Notes under the pieces: generated by a model
Told to the model about the DNA's origin: nothing
Databases searched by the model: none
What the model saw: only the letters and a program-made list of their open reading frames with translations
Translations under genes and position numbers: made by a program
Source of the DNA: Cutibacterium namnetense
GTDB taxonomy: Bacteria; Actinomycetota; Actinomycetes; Propionibacteriales; Propionibacteriaceae
Reading direction: 5' to 3'
DNA: 64,000 bases
NCBI RefSeq assembly: GCF_001642025.1
Contig: NZ_LWHO01000001.1
Location: 282,573 to 346,572 of the forward strand
Shown: positions 43,301-51,804 of the stretch, piece after piece
Position numbering within the stretch: the stretch's first letter is position 1
How the letters are laid out: each line of letters starts with the position of its first letter

Positions 43301-45217
43301 ACAGTCGATCATGCCCCCAGTAGGAAGGCCCGTGTGCGTCAGTCGCCCCCGCTGGTCATAGCGGTGTGAGGTGACGTTTCCAGCCCGATCGACACAACGC
43401 ACCATATTGCCGAAGGAATCGTAGGCCATCGAAACCTGGCCACCATGGGCGTCGACCACACCCGTGGTGCGACCGTGAGCATCACATATCCAGGTATTGG
43501 CATTGGTGCCATCCGCATCGCTGGCGGCGGTGACGCCCCCAGGCAGATACCTGAAACGGATAGTACGACCGTTAGCGGCTTGTTGGGACGTGATCCGGCC
43601 CCGGTCGTCGTAGCTGTTGATGCACTCCGCGTTGCCACATGCATCCACCACGGTCGTGATGAGCGTGTCATCCCACTCGTAACGCCGTGAACCGTCGGGC
43701 CTGACCACCTGTACGAGTCGCTCTTGGTCGTCGTAGGAGTACCGGCAGCGACGGCCATCACTGGAAACAGCCGACATCACTTTGGTGCCGTCATACGACA
43801 CCGAGATCCTGTAGCCCCACGACGTTTCCATCGCGGTCACGCGATCGCCTTCCCGCACGGTATGCACGACGTCTCTTTGCGAAGATCCGCTGCACACCCA
43901 TGCGCCACCTTCAGTGAAAACCCATCGACCTCCCCGGTTGTCCGAGATCACCCACACCCATTGTGATGTGGCCGGATCGCGAAGGAACTCCGGAAGTTGG
44001 GAAGCAGAGACCCGACTGAGCCACAGATTCTCACCCTGAGCTCGCCACTGTTCGACAGGCTTTTCGTCTTCCTCTGCCGGATTGGGTAGCTGATTGGTCG
44101 TCGGTAGGACTGCTGTCGGTGCAGCCTCCACCGCGAAGACGATATGCCTGCCATCCTCACGCACCCACTCGACGCACCCCGGCTTGACGAGCAGGCACTG
44201 GTCAAGGATGCTGGCCCACCCCGGGCCGAAAACCCCACCCTGTCCCCGAACAGCCTGGATAGAGTTGTACATCCTGCTGAGGGCGAGGGGGGATGACGCT
44301 GCCGCGAAGGCCAGATCGGTCTCGGGCTCGATGAAATTCCCGGTTGCCGAGTTAATGGGATCCTCAAGGTACCCAGTGCGCGGATCAATACCCGACAGCC
44401 CCGGGGATGTGATGTCGAGATCGGTACGCCACAAAGGGGTTCCAGCAGCTCTCAAGGCGGCTCGCAGGGCAGAGTTAGGCAAAGTAATAACACCAGAGCC
44501 AGCAGCTTGAAACGCCTTGGCTACCGCGTGCAACCACTCGACGTCTCCGTCATTGAGGCCCCGCCACCGATCCAGCTGCACGAACAGATCCCCGACCTCC
44601 ACGGTGCCGTACTTGCACTGGGAGGTGAAGTCGTCGAACCAGCCCGCCAGGACTGATCCCGAGGGTACCTGTGCTGCGGCTTCCCCCAACACCTGTGCGG
44701 CACTGGTGAGATCCTTGGGGTCCGCCGCAGATACTCCACCCGATGAGCCTCGGATCGACCGATCTTGCTGACGCTGGCGTGTCAAAGGCAGGCGGAGCAA
44801 CTGGGGCGGCGGAGGCTCGGCGGGCGTGAGATTGGGCGGGACATCCACACCTGTGAAGAAATCCCGCACATGATCGCCAAAATCGTCATGCTGCGCCGCG
44901 AAGTCGCGGACCTTTTGTCGTCGCTCGTTCTCGAGTCGAGCCTGCTCGGTAAGATAGTCCACTATGTCAGCGGCGGCAGTCAATGCCTCCGACAACGCCT
45001 CGGCATCCGCCGAGCACACCTGCATGTTCTGCGCGAAGACAGTCGCGAAGAAACCTCGGAATTCTCTTGCAGCAATGGATTCGACACGAGGTGTACGCGC
45101 GTGGAAGATATTTATCCGCTGTGAAGTCCACCGTAGCTGGGACGAGAACCCCTCGGCGGTTGAGAAGTTGAATTCCACCGGATTCTGATAGTCGCCGAAA
45201 ATACTGAAATCGACCAC
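39566..45217 (-). CDS. RHS-repeat polymorphic toxin 2 (predicted T7-type effector)
   Basis: Protein of 1883 residues with the same plan as RHS1. An N-terminal helical domain (1-115) carries 'AREFRGFFATVFAQNMQVCSADAEAL' like RHS1's, then come a linker, an RHS opening with 'GYLEDPINSATGNF' (near 283), a long YD-repeat array, and the core signature 'RVYDSATASFLTIDPLAAPPG' ... 'NPLALADPLG' (about 1510-1557). The variable tip has a Gly-rich hydrophobic segment (near 1590-1620) and a C-terminal domain (about 1740-1883) with 'YRSWSDPDYEVGGYVS', 'LALAPQWGNKANHISEYEIP' and 'LPGGGNQILI'. That pattern recalls NAD-directed polymorphic toxins (ADP-ribosyltransferase or NADase type), but I cannot assign it firmly. 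The start is GTG with AAGGA 7 nt upstream. Confidence 0.88.
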   Translation of the reverse strand: MVDFSIFGDYQNPVEFNFSTAEGFSSQLRWTSQRINIFHARTPRVESIAAREFRGFFATVFAQNMQVCSADAEALSEALTAAADIVDYLTEQARLENERRQKVRDFAAQHDDFGDHVRDFFTGVDVPPNLTPAEPPPPQLLRLPLTRQRQQDRSIRGSSGGVSAADPKDLTSAAQVLGEAAAQVPSGSVLAGWFDDFTSQCKYGTVEVGDLFVQLDRWRGLNDGDVEWLHAVAKAFQAAGSGVITLPNSALRAALRAAGTPLWRTDLDITSPGLSGIDPRTGYLEDPINSATGNFIEPETDLAFAAASSPLALSRMYNSIQAVRGQGGVFGPGWASILDQCLLVKPGCVEWVREDGRHIVFAVEAAPTAVLPTTNQLPNPAEEDEKPVEQWRAQGENLWLSRVSASQLPEFLRDPATSQWVWVISDNRGGRWVFTEGGAWVCSGSSQRDVVHTVREGDRVTAMETSWGYRISVSYDGTKVMSAVSSDGRRCRYSYDDQERLVQVVRPDGSRRYEWDDTLITTVVDACGNAECINSYDDRGRITSQQAANGRTIRFRYLPGGVTAASDADGTNANTWICDAHGRTTGVVDAHGGQVSMAYDSFGNMVRCVDRAGNVTSHRYDQRGRLTHTGLPTGGMIDCSWDDLDRLVSTTLANGAQTTFEYDGTERDPVRVTDPCGGVTAAEWKDGLLLRATNPVGVSLRFSYDHHAELVRVEDAHGEASRLIRDEAGRIVETISPGGATTRFSYDDAGRLAAVVTPDGATWEHRYDVAGHLIELVAPDSGVTKWEYHPDGQISRVIDPLGRVIEHSYDHLGNLAGMQLPDGSAWSFIHDALSRLTQVVAPDEARWTYAYDVDGNLSGVTDPAGFARVFIDGLTASTASDSHGHQLHRVDADPYGLTTAVTDVTSAQQIVARDLCGRPVEFQDESGAVTHVERDLAGRIVALVSPTGLRTSYSYDACGRMVDVTDPAGRVTRYSYTSDFQVATVTDPTGETARYEYDAMGRVVLSHVPGAGVSQYRYDPCGRLVFSCDLVYGQRHFSYDLAGQLVAATNSAGGVSQYGYDRCGRLVTRTDPGGGLTTYRYDECGQIIAATDPLGRITEYTWDKSGALAAITRPDGTVVSRRLGPKGVEEYIDDQLVSRILITPTTRTVTIDDYTDPAFPSRHLLGYDPRGLLLTHSVVPVPGDESIVDEGPLTSSEQWWYDAEGRRVRHLTLTGDSIDYAYTNTGVLGSIRHSRLGEVSLEWDAVGRLAKLGTPLDQQQWGYTGGFVTSHTSSRGSTTISRDEMGRVLRVSAPYGDFRYGYDDSGSLTSADGLDGSSRRWVYDTAGRLVTTTCQDAGTSQTCHYNYDLAGELVSTVTQLGPGDSTVETHYRYDPCGRRIEAASSAGMREEFRWDSRGWLAGVMTFRAGRSQEFATHVDAFGCLTDVSGPAGRTPIAWDLATGEPQLVQVGGIPALPLPDGSVLTPVSADSDQDEPWRRPATDPLDPYTLIQEHLTAGISMTGGHLGVAGLAWMGARVYDSATASFLTIDPLAAPPGSLWEAASYGYATNPLALADPLGLRPVTDAQMRQFAGTIDTRNLWDRHIRNVFSWETLGGVSLAALGGVLMCFGAEVPGAMLIGAGGDMVFQQVVRGHVDYGEVALSGALAPTGGSGLSEIAGLGTRTLLTRGIEAGTTQGYVMGNYHWITSPGPHNAETYLEQVGGETLSGAAFGGITAKMGGKAYDTLPDSIPTGHFGPHNTILRVGKQPETFIRKYQRNGKLDFGQATSFRGATFKSKIAIKPITTYRSWSDPDYEVGGYVSRTRPAGPLQTQLDLALAPQWGNKANHISEYEIPQFAPFYEGAAGVQPVKAIEDSDTLGQLPGGGNQILITDKQVLDRWKSKK

Positions 45218-45363
45218 GTCATGATCCTTGCTGATCCGAAAAGTCCTTTAGCTGATGGCGAAAGATTACCACCAGCCAAGACGAGCAGGCCGTGCGCACG
45301 CCCATCGCACCAACCCGAAACAAAACGAGCCCGCCCCTGGCGAACCGAGGGACGGGCTAACCG

Positions 45364-45448
45364 CGGAGGATACGAGATTCGAACTCGTGAGGGCGTGAAC
45401 CCAACCCGCTTTCCAAGCGAGCGCCATAGGCCTCTAGGCGAATCCTCC
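45364..45448 (-). tRNA. tRNA-Ser (anticodon GGA)
   Basis: 85-nt class II tRNA. The acceptor stem GGAGGAT pairs with ATCCTCC. The anticodon stem is CTCGC/GCGGG with loop TTGGAAA, giving anticodon GGA at 45412-45414. A long variable arm follows, with T-stem ACGAG/CTCGT around TTCGAAT and discriminator G. CCA is not encoded. Its 3' end faces the RHS/secretion island, a typical boundary position for integrated DNA. Confidence 0.95.
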
Positions 45449-45525
45449 GCCGAGTAAGATACATGGGTTCGGCGCGCGGCGCCAATTTGCCTGCGGGTTG
45501 TGCTCCGGGACCCGACGATGGACTC

Positions 45526-45891
45526 TTAGTAATGGGAGTCCCGACCACGGAGCCGATCGATCTCGCGACGGTCCTTCTTGGTCGGTCGTCCAGCCCCACG
45601 GTCGCGGCGAGCAAGGGGAGCCGACAGATAGGCGGGTCGGGGAGCCGACAGGTCCTCGTAGGCCTCGACCGCGAGTTTGGCGCCGACCCGCTTGGCGATT
45701 GGGTTGACAACCTTGAGAACCCGGTCCCATCCCGGGGTGTGAATGGTGACGGTATCGCCGGGTTTTACGTCGTGGGAGGGCTTGACTGGATCCCCATTGA
45801 GGCGAATATGGCCGCCTTTGACGGCGTCGGTGGCCAACGATCGGGACTTGTAAGCGCGCACCGACCATAGCCACACGTCGATCCTCGTCAT
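45526..45891 (-). CDS. S4-domain RNA-binding protein (Hsp15-like)
   Basis: Small protein of about 121 residues with an S4 RNA-binding domain at the N-terminus ('MTRIDVWLWSVRAYKSRSLATDAVKGGHIRLNG') and a basic C-terminal tail. This is the plan of Hsp15/YlxM-neighbour S4 proteins that bind stalled 50S or structured RNA. Two adjacent ATG codons (45894 and 45891) follow a GGGAGG; the second gives better spacing and is used here. It lies between tRNA-Ser and the SRP RNA, with no operon partner. Confidence 0.85.
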   Translation of the reverse strand: MTRIDVWLWSVRAYKSRSLATDAVKGGHIRLNGDPVKPSHDVKPGDTVTIHTPGWDRVLKVVNPIAKRVGAKLAVEAYEDLSAPRPAYLSAPLARRDRGAGRPTKKDRREIDRLRGRDSHY

Positions 45892-46014
45892 CATGCCTCC
45901 CTTGCTGTGGAAAACGTGTCAGCAATGCTATGGCGAGCCACGCGTTGTTGCAGCCGATGATGATGCGCGCAGCATTACCACGGGTTGTTCCCTGGATAGG
46001 GCGTCGGTTAGAGT

Positions 46015-46111
46015 GGGACTCGGTTCCCCGTGCGGCGGCACCTGACTGAACTCCCCCAGGACCGAGAGGTAGCAAGGGTAGGTTGGCTCTACCGGGTGCG
46101 CGGGGAGCCCT
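46015..46111 (+). ncRNA. ffs: Signal recognition particle RNA (small bacterial 4.5S type)
   Basis: A long helix closes with CCCCGTGC (near 46026) against GCGCGGGG (near 46099). At the tip lies the conserved SRP domain IV, with 'CAGGACCGAGAGGTAGCAAGGGTAGG' split around 46058-46083: a GAGA-type tetraloop with the AGCAAGG internal loop that binds Ffh. A TTTTT tract at 46111 ends it. The place just upstream of dnaX is the common location of ffs. The ends are approximate. Confidence 0.88.
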
Positions 46112-46169
46112 TTTTGTGTCCACGGCATGCCCCATGAGGTTTTGATCAATGCCCGGGAGGAGGGCCGTT

Positions 46170-46526
46170 ATGGACGATCAGCGACGCATCATCACGACCG
46201 ACCGGGCCGGGTCCATTTGGGCAGGTATCACCTGGTGTTCGCTGCTGTTATTTATTGTTTCCGGCATCATCGGGATGATGGCCCAGACGATGTTGCCGGC
46301 CAATCTCGGTTACCCTCAGCTTCACGACAGCGGAGTACCGGTGTGGCTGACCTGGACGGTCGTCAGCCTCGACGTTGTGGCCTTCTTCATTCCTCCGCTC
46401 GTGACTACCTCGTGTGGTCGTAAAGCTAAGCGGCTTGGCCACCCGGTGCGCTCTGCGGTCCAGGTCGCATGGGCCACCTTCGCCGTTGTGACGGTAATCA
46501 GCTTCTTGCTGGTCTTCTTTGGCTGA
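46170..46526 (+). CDS. Small conserved membrane protein
   Basis: Protein of 118 residues with three likely transmembrane helices (about 20-42, 60-82 and 97-117), starting at ATG 46170 behind GGAGGAGGG. The frame is open for 21 nt further upstream, but spacing favours this start. Family not recognised. Its end overlaps the open frame that leads into dnaX, though dnaX itself starts later. Confidence 0.65.
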   Translation: MDDQRRIITTDRAGSIWAGITWCSLLLFIVSGIIGMMAQTMLPANLGYPQLHDSGVPVWLTWTVVSLDVVAFFIPPLVTTSCGRKAKRLGHPVRSAVQVAWATFAVVTVISFLLVFFG

Positions 46527-46593
46527 GGATGTTCTGCGCACTGCTCGTAGGGCAGATGGGACTGTGTCGTGGTTCTCAACTAGGGTGTTTCCT

Positions 46594-49266
46594 GTGAATG
46601 AGAGGGTACCTGAGCCGGGTATGGAGGACGACGCTGTCGAGCGGGTTCAGGAGCTAACCGTGGGAGGTATCTCCGATGACGACCTTCCAGAGCCTCCATT
46701 GGCCCTCTACCGGCGTTACCGTCCGGAGACCTTCGATGAGGTTATTGGCGAGGATCACGTCATTGAGCCTCTCAAGCGCGCCATCCTCAATAACCGCGTC
46801 AACCACGCCTACCTGTTCTCAGGGCCGCGAGGCTGCGGCAAGACGACGACTGCTCGCATTCTCGCCCGAGCATTGAACTGTGAGCAGGGTCCGACGCCGA
46901 CTCCCTGCGGAAGATGCCAGTCTTGTCGCGACCTAGCTTGTGGTGGCTCCGGATCGATTGACGTCATCGAGATTGACGCTGCCTCCCACGGCGGGGTCGA
47001 TGACGCCCGTGACCTTCGAGAACGCGCCTTTTTCGCGCCAGTACACTCGCGCTACAAGATCTACATCATCGACGAGGCCCACATGGTCACCCCGCAGGGC
47101 TTTAACGCCTTGCTGAAACTCGTCGAGGAGCCCCCGCCACACGTCAAGTTCATCTTTGCGACCACAGAACCGGAAAAGGTCATCGGCACGATTCGCTCCC
47201 GGACCCACCACTACCCGTTCCGGCTTGTGCCCCCGAAAGTACTCGTCGATTATTTGGCTGAGCTATGCGGCAAGGAGAAGATTGACGTCGACCACGCGGT
47301 CCTACCGCTGGTGGTGCGTGCCGGTGGTGGGTCAGTGCGAGACAGCCTTTCGGTGCTCGACCAGCTTCTCGGCGGTGCCGCTGATGGTCACGTCAGCTAC
47401 GAGCAGGCAGCAGCCCTACTCGGTTACACCCCGGACGCTCTCCTTGACGAGACCGTCGACGCTTTCGCTGCCGGTGATGCCCACCAGGTCTTTGCCACGA
47501 TCGACAAGGTCATTGAGGTGGGTCAGGATCCTCGCCGTTTCGCTGAGGACCTGCTGCGCCGGATGCGCGATCTCGTCATCATTTCGGCGGTTCCTGATGC
47601 TTGCCGGACTGGACTCATCGACGTCTCTCCGGAGCAGGCCACCCGACTTACTCATCAGGTGGCCGGTTTCGGTGCCGGTGAGCTCACGCGCGCTGCCGAG
47701 ATATTGGCCACTGGACTGACCAATATGCGTGGCACTACCGCTCCCAGGCTTCACCTGGAGCTGATGTGCTCACGGATTCTCCTACCCGGAGCCGACACGG
47801 ACGGTAGCGGCATCCATGCACGTTTGGAACGGTTAGAGAGGAGAATCGGGGCCGCTGGCCCCGTCGACGAGGCTGAACTTGCCGAACCTCCGGTTGCCCA
47901 GCCCCCCTCTCGTTACACGGACAAGCCACAGCAATCTGATTCTCCTCAGCACTGGCCAAACGAGAGCGCCTCAGCGCCAGAGCATCCATCCGCACAGGTA
48001 CGCCACGACGCCGGGCCGGCCGGGCAGCGTCCATCCGGGCGTCCGCGCCCTAGTCGTAAGGATTACCGGCCCGGTAACCAACCTGCTGGACAACCGCCGT
48101 CTGCCCAGAACTATCCCGGCGAGCACGCCCAGATGCCACCGGGGCCAGGCCAGTACGGTGGCCCGTCGACTAGTCAACGCCAGCAGCCCAACCCCTATGA
48201 CTACCAGCCGTCCCGGCGAGATCATCCGGGCTCGTCACCGGCTCAACCCCAGCAGCCCTCCGCTGAACAAGGCGGTCGCGTTGAGGGAGCCATAGACATC
48301 ACGACGCTGCGTCGCGAGTGGCCGCAGGTCCTCGAAGCTGTCAAGGATGGCGGACGTGTCGCGTGGATGGTCCTCAACAACTACGCCCAAGTGCTCGAGG
48401 TTCACGGGAATCAGGCCACCTTGGGATTCTCCAACCCTGGGGCCCGGGAACGTTTCGCCACCGGTAACTACCCAAAGGTCCTGCACGACGCGGTCGTGAA
48501 GGTGCTGGGGGTGGACCTGGCTTTCACCGCAGTGATTGGGGAACCCCCGGCCGCCGTTCGGCCCGAGGACCGTCGTGTTGAGCCTCATAGCGAGCCGGCT
48601 GCTCAGGAACCACCGACTAACGACCCGTGGGCTCAAGGTCCACACGATCAAGGACCCACTCGGGGCGACGGTCAACCGGGCCCTGCCCGTCCCAGCGGGA
48701 CACCCCAGGGCCGACCGGATGATCGTCAGCCGGGTTCCGTCGGTGCCTCAGACGATGCGCCCGACTCGCCGGTGGCCAGTTCCCACCCCAGCGAAGCGGG
48801 GGATGATGATTCCGTCCCTGATGCCACGACTGAGGACCAGCGCGGAGATGTTCGCGATGAGGTCGTCGAATCGGGACCGGTAGCTGGCGCTCCAGATCCG
48901 AACAGCGGTGCGGTTGCCGATCCCGAACCTGACCTGGTGCCAGGCGAGGATCACGTCGAGGCTGCTAAGCGCGCCGAGTCCGATGAGGCACCCCAGCAGC
49001 CGGACGGCGGCGCATCGTCGCAGGACACCCGCTCCGCTGCGTCGCCTGGGGCTAGTACCGCTCATCGGTGGAGCGAGCGCGCTAAGGAAAGTGTGCGTCC
49101 CCTTGAGACCGCTTCGCGACCGGCTCAAGTCGAGGGGCCATCTGACGACGATGGTGAGTGGGACGACACCATCTTGGAAGAGTCCAACGAGAACCCGATC
49201 GACCTCATCATGCGCGATTTAGGTGGAGTCATCATCGACACTGACGGTGACACGACCGCTAGATGA
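46594..49266 (+). CDS. dnaX: DNA polymerase III subunits gamma and tau
   Basis: Clamp-loader ATPase. From GTG 46594 it is 890 residues; an ATG at 46621 and further upstream starts are possible, and the conserved protein begins at 'LALYRRYRPETFDEV'. The AAA+ domain shows Walker A GPRGCGKT (near 76), a zinc module 'CEQGPTPTPCGRCQSC' (near 98-113), 'IDEAHMV' (Walker B) and sensor 'TTEPEK'. The C-terminal half is a long Pro/Gln/Asp-rich tau region with a small folded part near 570-650. It follows ffs and precedes ybaB and recR, the standard order. Confidence 0.94.
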   Translation: MNERVPEPGMEDDAVERVQELTVGGISDDDLPEPPLALYRRYRPETFDEVIGEDHVIEPLKRAILNNRVNHAYLFSGPRGCGKTTTARILARALNCEQGPTPTPCGRCQSCRDLACGGSGSIDVIEIDAASHGGVDDARDLRERAFFAPVHSRYKIYIIDEAHMVTPQGFNALLKLVEEPPPHVKFIFATTEPEKVIGTIRSRTHHYPFRLVPPKVLVDYLAELCGKEKIDVDHAVLPLVVRAGGGSVRDSLSVLDQLLGGAADGHVSYEQAAALLGYTPDALLDETVDAFAAGDAHQVFATIDKVIEVGQDPRRFAEDLLRRMRDLVIISAVPDACRTGLIDVSPEQATRLTHQVAGFGAGELTRAAEILATGLTNMRGTTAPRLHLELMCSRILLPGADTDGSGIHARLERLERRIGAAGPVDEAELAEPPVAQPPSRYTDKPQQSDSPQHWPNESASAPEHPSAQVRHDAGPAGQRPSGRPRPSRKDYRPGNQPAGQPPSAQNYPGEHAQMPPGPGQYGGPSTSQRQQPNPYDYQPSRRDHPGSSPAQPQQPSAEQGGRVEGAIDITTLRREWPQVLEAVKDGGRVAWMVLNNYAQVLEVHGNQATLGFSNPGARERFATGNYPKVLHDAVVKVLGVDLAFTAVIGEPPAAVRPEDRRVEPHSEPAAQEPPTNDPWAQGPHDQGPTRGDGQPGPARPSGTPQGRPDDRQPGSVGASDDAPDSPVASSHPSEAGDDDSVPDATTEDQRGDVRDEVVESGPVAGAPDPNSGAVADPEPDLVPGEDHVEAAKRAESDEAPQQPDGGASSQDTRSAASPGASTAHRWSERAKESVRPLETASRPAQVEGPSDDDGEWDDTILEESNENPIDLIMRDLGGVIIDTDGDTTAR

Positions 49267-49379
49267 ATGCGCCGACGGAACGTATCGAACCAAGAACTCG
49301 TCCTCGATAGCGGCTACTGTGGGTGGCGACATCAGGCCGCCCCACCGGCGAGGACCAGGGGCCACAATCGGGAGACACT

Positions 49380-49703
49380 ATGACCACTGGAGAATTCGAC
49401 CTCGGCGGACTCGACATGGGTGCCTTGCTGGCGCAGGCTAAATCCGTCCAGGATCAGCTCGAAGCGGCCCAGAACCAGCTCACCGAGAGCAGCTTCGAGG
49501 GCACCGCTGGCGGCGGACTCGTTCGCGCCACTGTCACTGGAACCGGTGAACTCGATGCGCTGATGATCGCGCCCGAGGCCCTCGAAGACACTGACGCCGA
49601 GACCCTCGCGGACCTCGTGGTGGCTGCCGTCAAGGACGCTACCGGTCAAGCCCACACCATGCAGCAGTCTCTTATGCCGCAGATGCCCGGCCTGGGGCTG
49701 TGA
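49380..49703 (+). CDS. ybaB: YbaB/EbfC family nucleoid-associated protein
   Basis: DNA-binding protein of 107 residues. N-terminal helix 'MGALLAQAKSVQDQLEAAQNQL', then a beta hairpin ('GGLVRATVTGTGELDALMI') and a C-terminal helix ending in Met/Pro/Gly-rich 'QSLMPQMPGLGL', all typical of the family. ATG 49380 follows GGGAG. It lies between dnaX and recR. Confidence 0.92.
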   Translation: MTTGEFDLGGLDMGALLAQAKSVQDQLEAAQNQLTESSFEGTAGGGLVRATVTGTGELDALMIAPEALEDTDAETLADLVVAAVKDATGQAHTMQQSLMPQMPGLGL

Positions 49704-49733
49704 GCTATCCCAGCACGTTAGACAGGAGAATCG

Positions 49734-50339
49734 ATGTACGACGGTCCGCTGCAAGAACTCATCGACGCCCTTTCCCGGCTACCGGGCATCGGGCCGAAGG
49801 GTGCGCAGCGGATCGCCTTTCACGTCCTCGACGCTCCCGCCGAGGAGGTCGATGAGCTGGCCGGCTCCCTGCGTGAGGTCAAGGAGAAGGCCAAGTTCTG
49901 CAAGGTTTGTTTTAACGTCTCCTCTGATGAGGTGTGCCAGTACTGCCGCGATCCGCGCCGGGACCAGTCGATGATCTGCGTCGTCGAAGAGTCTAAAGAT
50001 GTCATTGCTGTGGAGCGCACCCGGCAGTTCCGCGGCCTGTATCACGTTCTTGGCGGAGCGATCTCGCCGCTGGATGGAAAAGGCCCAGCCGATCTCCACA
50101 TCCGCGAGTTGTGCCAGCGGTTAGCCGACGACACCGTTACCGAGGTGATCTTGGCTACTAACCCGAACCTTGAGGGGGAGGCGACGGCAACATATCTTTC
50201 CCGCCTCATTGGGCCCATGGGTGTGACGGTGTCTCGGCTAGCCTCTGGTCTGCCGGTTGGCGGTGACCTGGAATACGCCGACGAGGTCACCTTGGGACGC
50301 GCCTTCGAAGGGCGCCTTCATGTGGGGGTCGGCGCCTGA
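49734..50339 (+). CDS. recR: Recombination protein RecR
   Basis: Recombinational repair factor of the RecFOR pathway. The 201-residue product has the N-terminal helix-hairpin-helix ('[14 protein letters not shown]'), a Cys4 zinc finger (CKVC ... CQYC, about 57-72) and a Toprim domain beginning '[11 protein letters not shown]'. AGGAG sits 6 nt before the ATG. Confidence 0.96.
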   Translation: MYDGPLQELIDALSRLPGIGPKGAQRIAFHVLDAPAEEVDELAGSLREVKEKAKFCKVCFNVSSDEVCQYCRDPRRDQSMICVVEESKDVIAVERTRQFRGLYHVLGGAISPLDGKGPADLHIRELCQRLADDTVTEVILATNPNLEGEATATYLSRLIGPMGVTVSRLASGLPVGGDLEYADEVTLGRAFEGRLHVGVGA

Positions 50340-50446
50340 TTAGCGCTGTATCGGATTAAATGGTCGAAGATCGGATAAGTGCTTGACTGGCGAATATTGC
50401 GTATGCGACCATGAGGTAAGATCGAAGCACTGTACCCGGAGGTCAC

Positions 50447-51022
50447 ATGTCCATCAAGTTCGCCATCCTCGCCTTACTGGCTGAGAAGCCTCGCCATGGG
50501 TATGAGATCAAAAATGAGTTCGATCAACGTACAAATCACACCTGGCCCTTGAACATTGGGCAAGTCTACACAACGTTGGACCGTCTTGAGCGTGACGGGT
50601 TGTGTTACCGCGGCGATGAGACTCCTGATGGCAGGGTCATCGCCACCATCAGCCCAAAGGGTCGCGAGGAAGTGCATCAATGGTTCGCCACCCCGATCGC
50701 CCCAACTAACCCGCCACGCAATGAGTTGGCCATCAAGATCGCACTGGCGGCCACCTCGAAGGACATTGACGTTGCTGCCCTCATTCAGGATCAGCGTCGC
50801 GCCACCATGCACCAGTTGCAAGAGTGCCGTCAGGCCCGCCGTGGTGTCGCAGAAGACGACCTCGCCGGTCAGCTACTTGTTGACGGAATGATCTTCGTTA
50901 CCGAGGCGGAGGTCCGTTGGCTCGACCACTGCGAATCCAAGGCGGTACAAGCTTCTCGCGCCCGCTCCCATCAGCCCCTCGAACCAGTGGTCGAGGGTTC
51001 TAAGGCCGTCCAGGAAGCCTGA
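50447..51022 (+). CDS. PadR-family transcriptional regulator
   Basis: Protein of 191 residues: an N-terminal winged helix of the PadR type ('ILALLAEKPRHGYEIKNEFDQR', 'LNIGQVYTTLDRLERDGLC') and a C-terminal helical dimerisation domain, as in the larger PadR subgroup. GGAGG lies 5 nt before the ATG. It is immediately upstream of an ABC/FtsX exporter (5-bp gap), so it most likely represses that operon in response to an exported compound. A TTGACT lies at 50383-50388, but no well-spaced -10 was found. Confidence 0.9.
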   Translation: MSIKFAILALLAEKPRHGYEIKNEFDQRTNHTWPLNIGQVYTTLDRLERDGLCYRGDETPDGRVIATISPKGREEVHQWFATPIAPTNPPRNELAIKIALAATSKDIDVAALIQDQRRATMHQLQECRQARRGVAEDDLAGQLLVDGMIFVTEAEVRWLDHCESKAVQASRARSHQPLEPVVEGSKAVQEA

Positions 51023-51027
51023 ACCGG

Positions 51028-51804
51028 ATGACGCCGACTCCGTCCGCTGACCAGATCACTTCTACGGCGCAGCGCACCGTGTTGTCTCTGGATCATGTGA
51101 GTCGTTCCTTCGGTGAGGGCGAACAACGAGTCGACGCCATCACTGACGTCAGCCTGGGCGTCAACCCAGGCACCTTCGCCGCCGTCATGGGGCCGTCGGG
51201 ATCAGGTAAGTCCACTCTCCTCGGCCTGGCTGGCGGGTTGGACCAGCCCACTTCTGGAACCGTGTCGGTGTGTGGTGAGCCCCTCGGCGGCATGTCCCGC
51301 GACGACTTGGCGCGGGTGCGACGCCGGCAGCTCGGTTTTGTTTTCCAGGATTACAACCTCGTGCCCACCCTCACCGCCGTCGAGAATGTGTCTTTGCCAC
51401 TGGAACTCGACGGGGTGTCGGCCACCCGCGCCCGCAAGGCCGCCGAGGCTGCTCTCGACCGCGTCGGGGTCCCCGAACTAATTGATCGCCACATCGAGAA
51501 GATGTCGGGTGGCCAGCGTCAACGGGTAGCCATCGCCCGCGGCATCGTCGGGGACCGTCGTGTCTTGCTGGCTGATGAGCCCACCGGTGCCCTTGACTCG
51601 GCTACCGGTGACGAAATCATGGCCCTCATCCGGGCCCTCGCTGACGAGGGAGTCGCCGTGGTCTTGGTGACTCACGAGGCCCGTCACGCGGCGTGGGCTG
51701 ACCGGGTAATCTTCCTGCGAGACGGCAGGCTCGTCGATGAGTCCCAGGTCGTCAACGATCCTATGGAACTGCTCAACGACACCCTGAAACGTGGCCAGCG
51801 GTGA
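51028..51804 (+). CDS. ABC transporter ATP-binding protein (LolD/MacB type)
   Basis: ATPase of 258 residues with Walker A GPSGSGKST (near 55), Q-loop 'GFVFQDYNLVP', signature 'MSGGQRQRVAIARGI' and Walker B 'LLADEPTGALDS'. The 'PTGALD' form is typical of LolD/FtsE/MacB exporters that work with FtsX-like permeases, and such a permease follows with overlapping start and stop (51801-51804). Confidence 0.93.
   Translation: MTPTPSADQITSTAQRTVLSLDHVSRSFGEGEQRVDAITDVSLGVNPGTFAAVMGPSGSGKSTLLGLAGGLDQPTSGTVSVCGEPLGGMSRDDLARVRRRQLGFVFQDYNLVPTLTAVENVSLPLELDGVSATRARKAAEAALDRVGVPELIDRHIEKMSGGQRQRVAIARGIVGDRRVLLADEPTGALDSATGDEIMALIRALADEGVAVVLVTHEARHAAWADRVIFLRDGRLVDESQVVNDPMELLNDTLKRGQR

Noticed and set aside
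45985-46014. TTGTTC ... TAGAGT as promoter of the SRP RNA
   Set aside because: Spacing is acceptable, but the -10 would directly abut the mature 5' end, too close for the expected start point.
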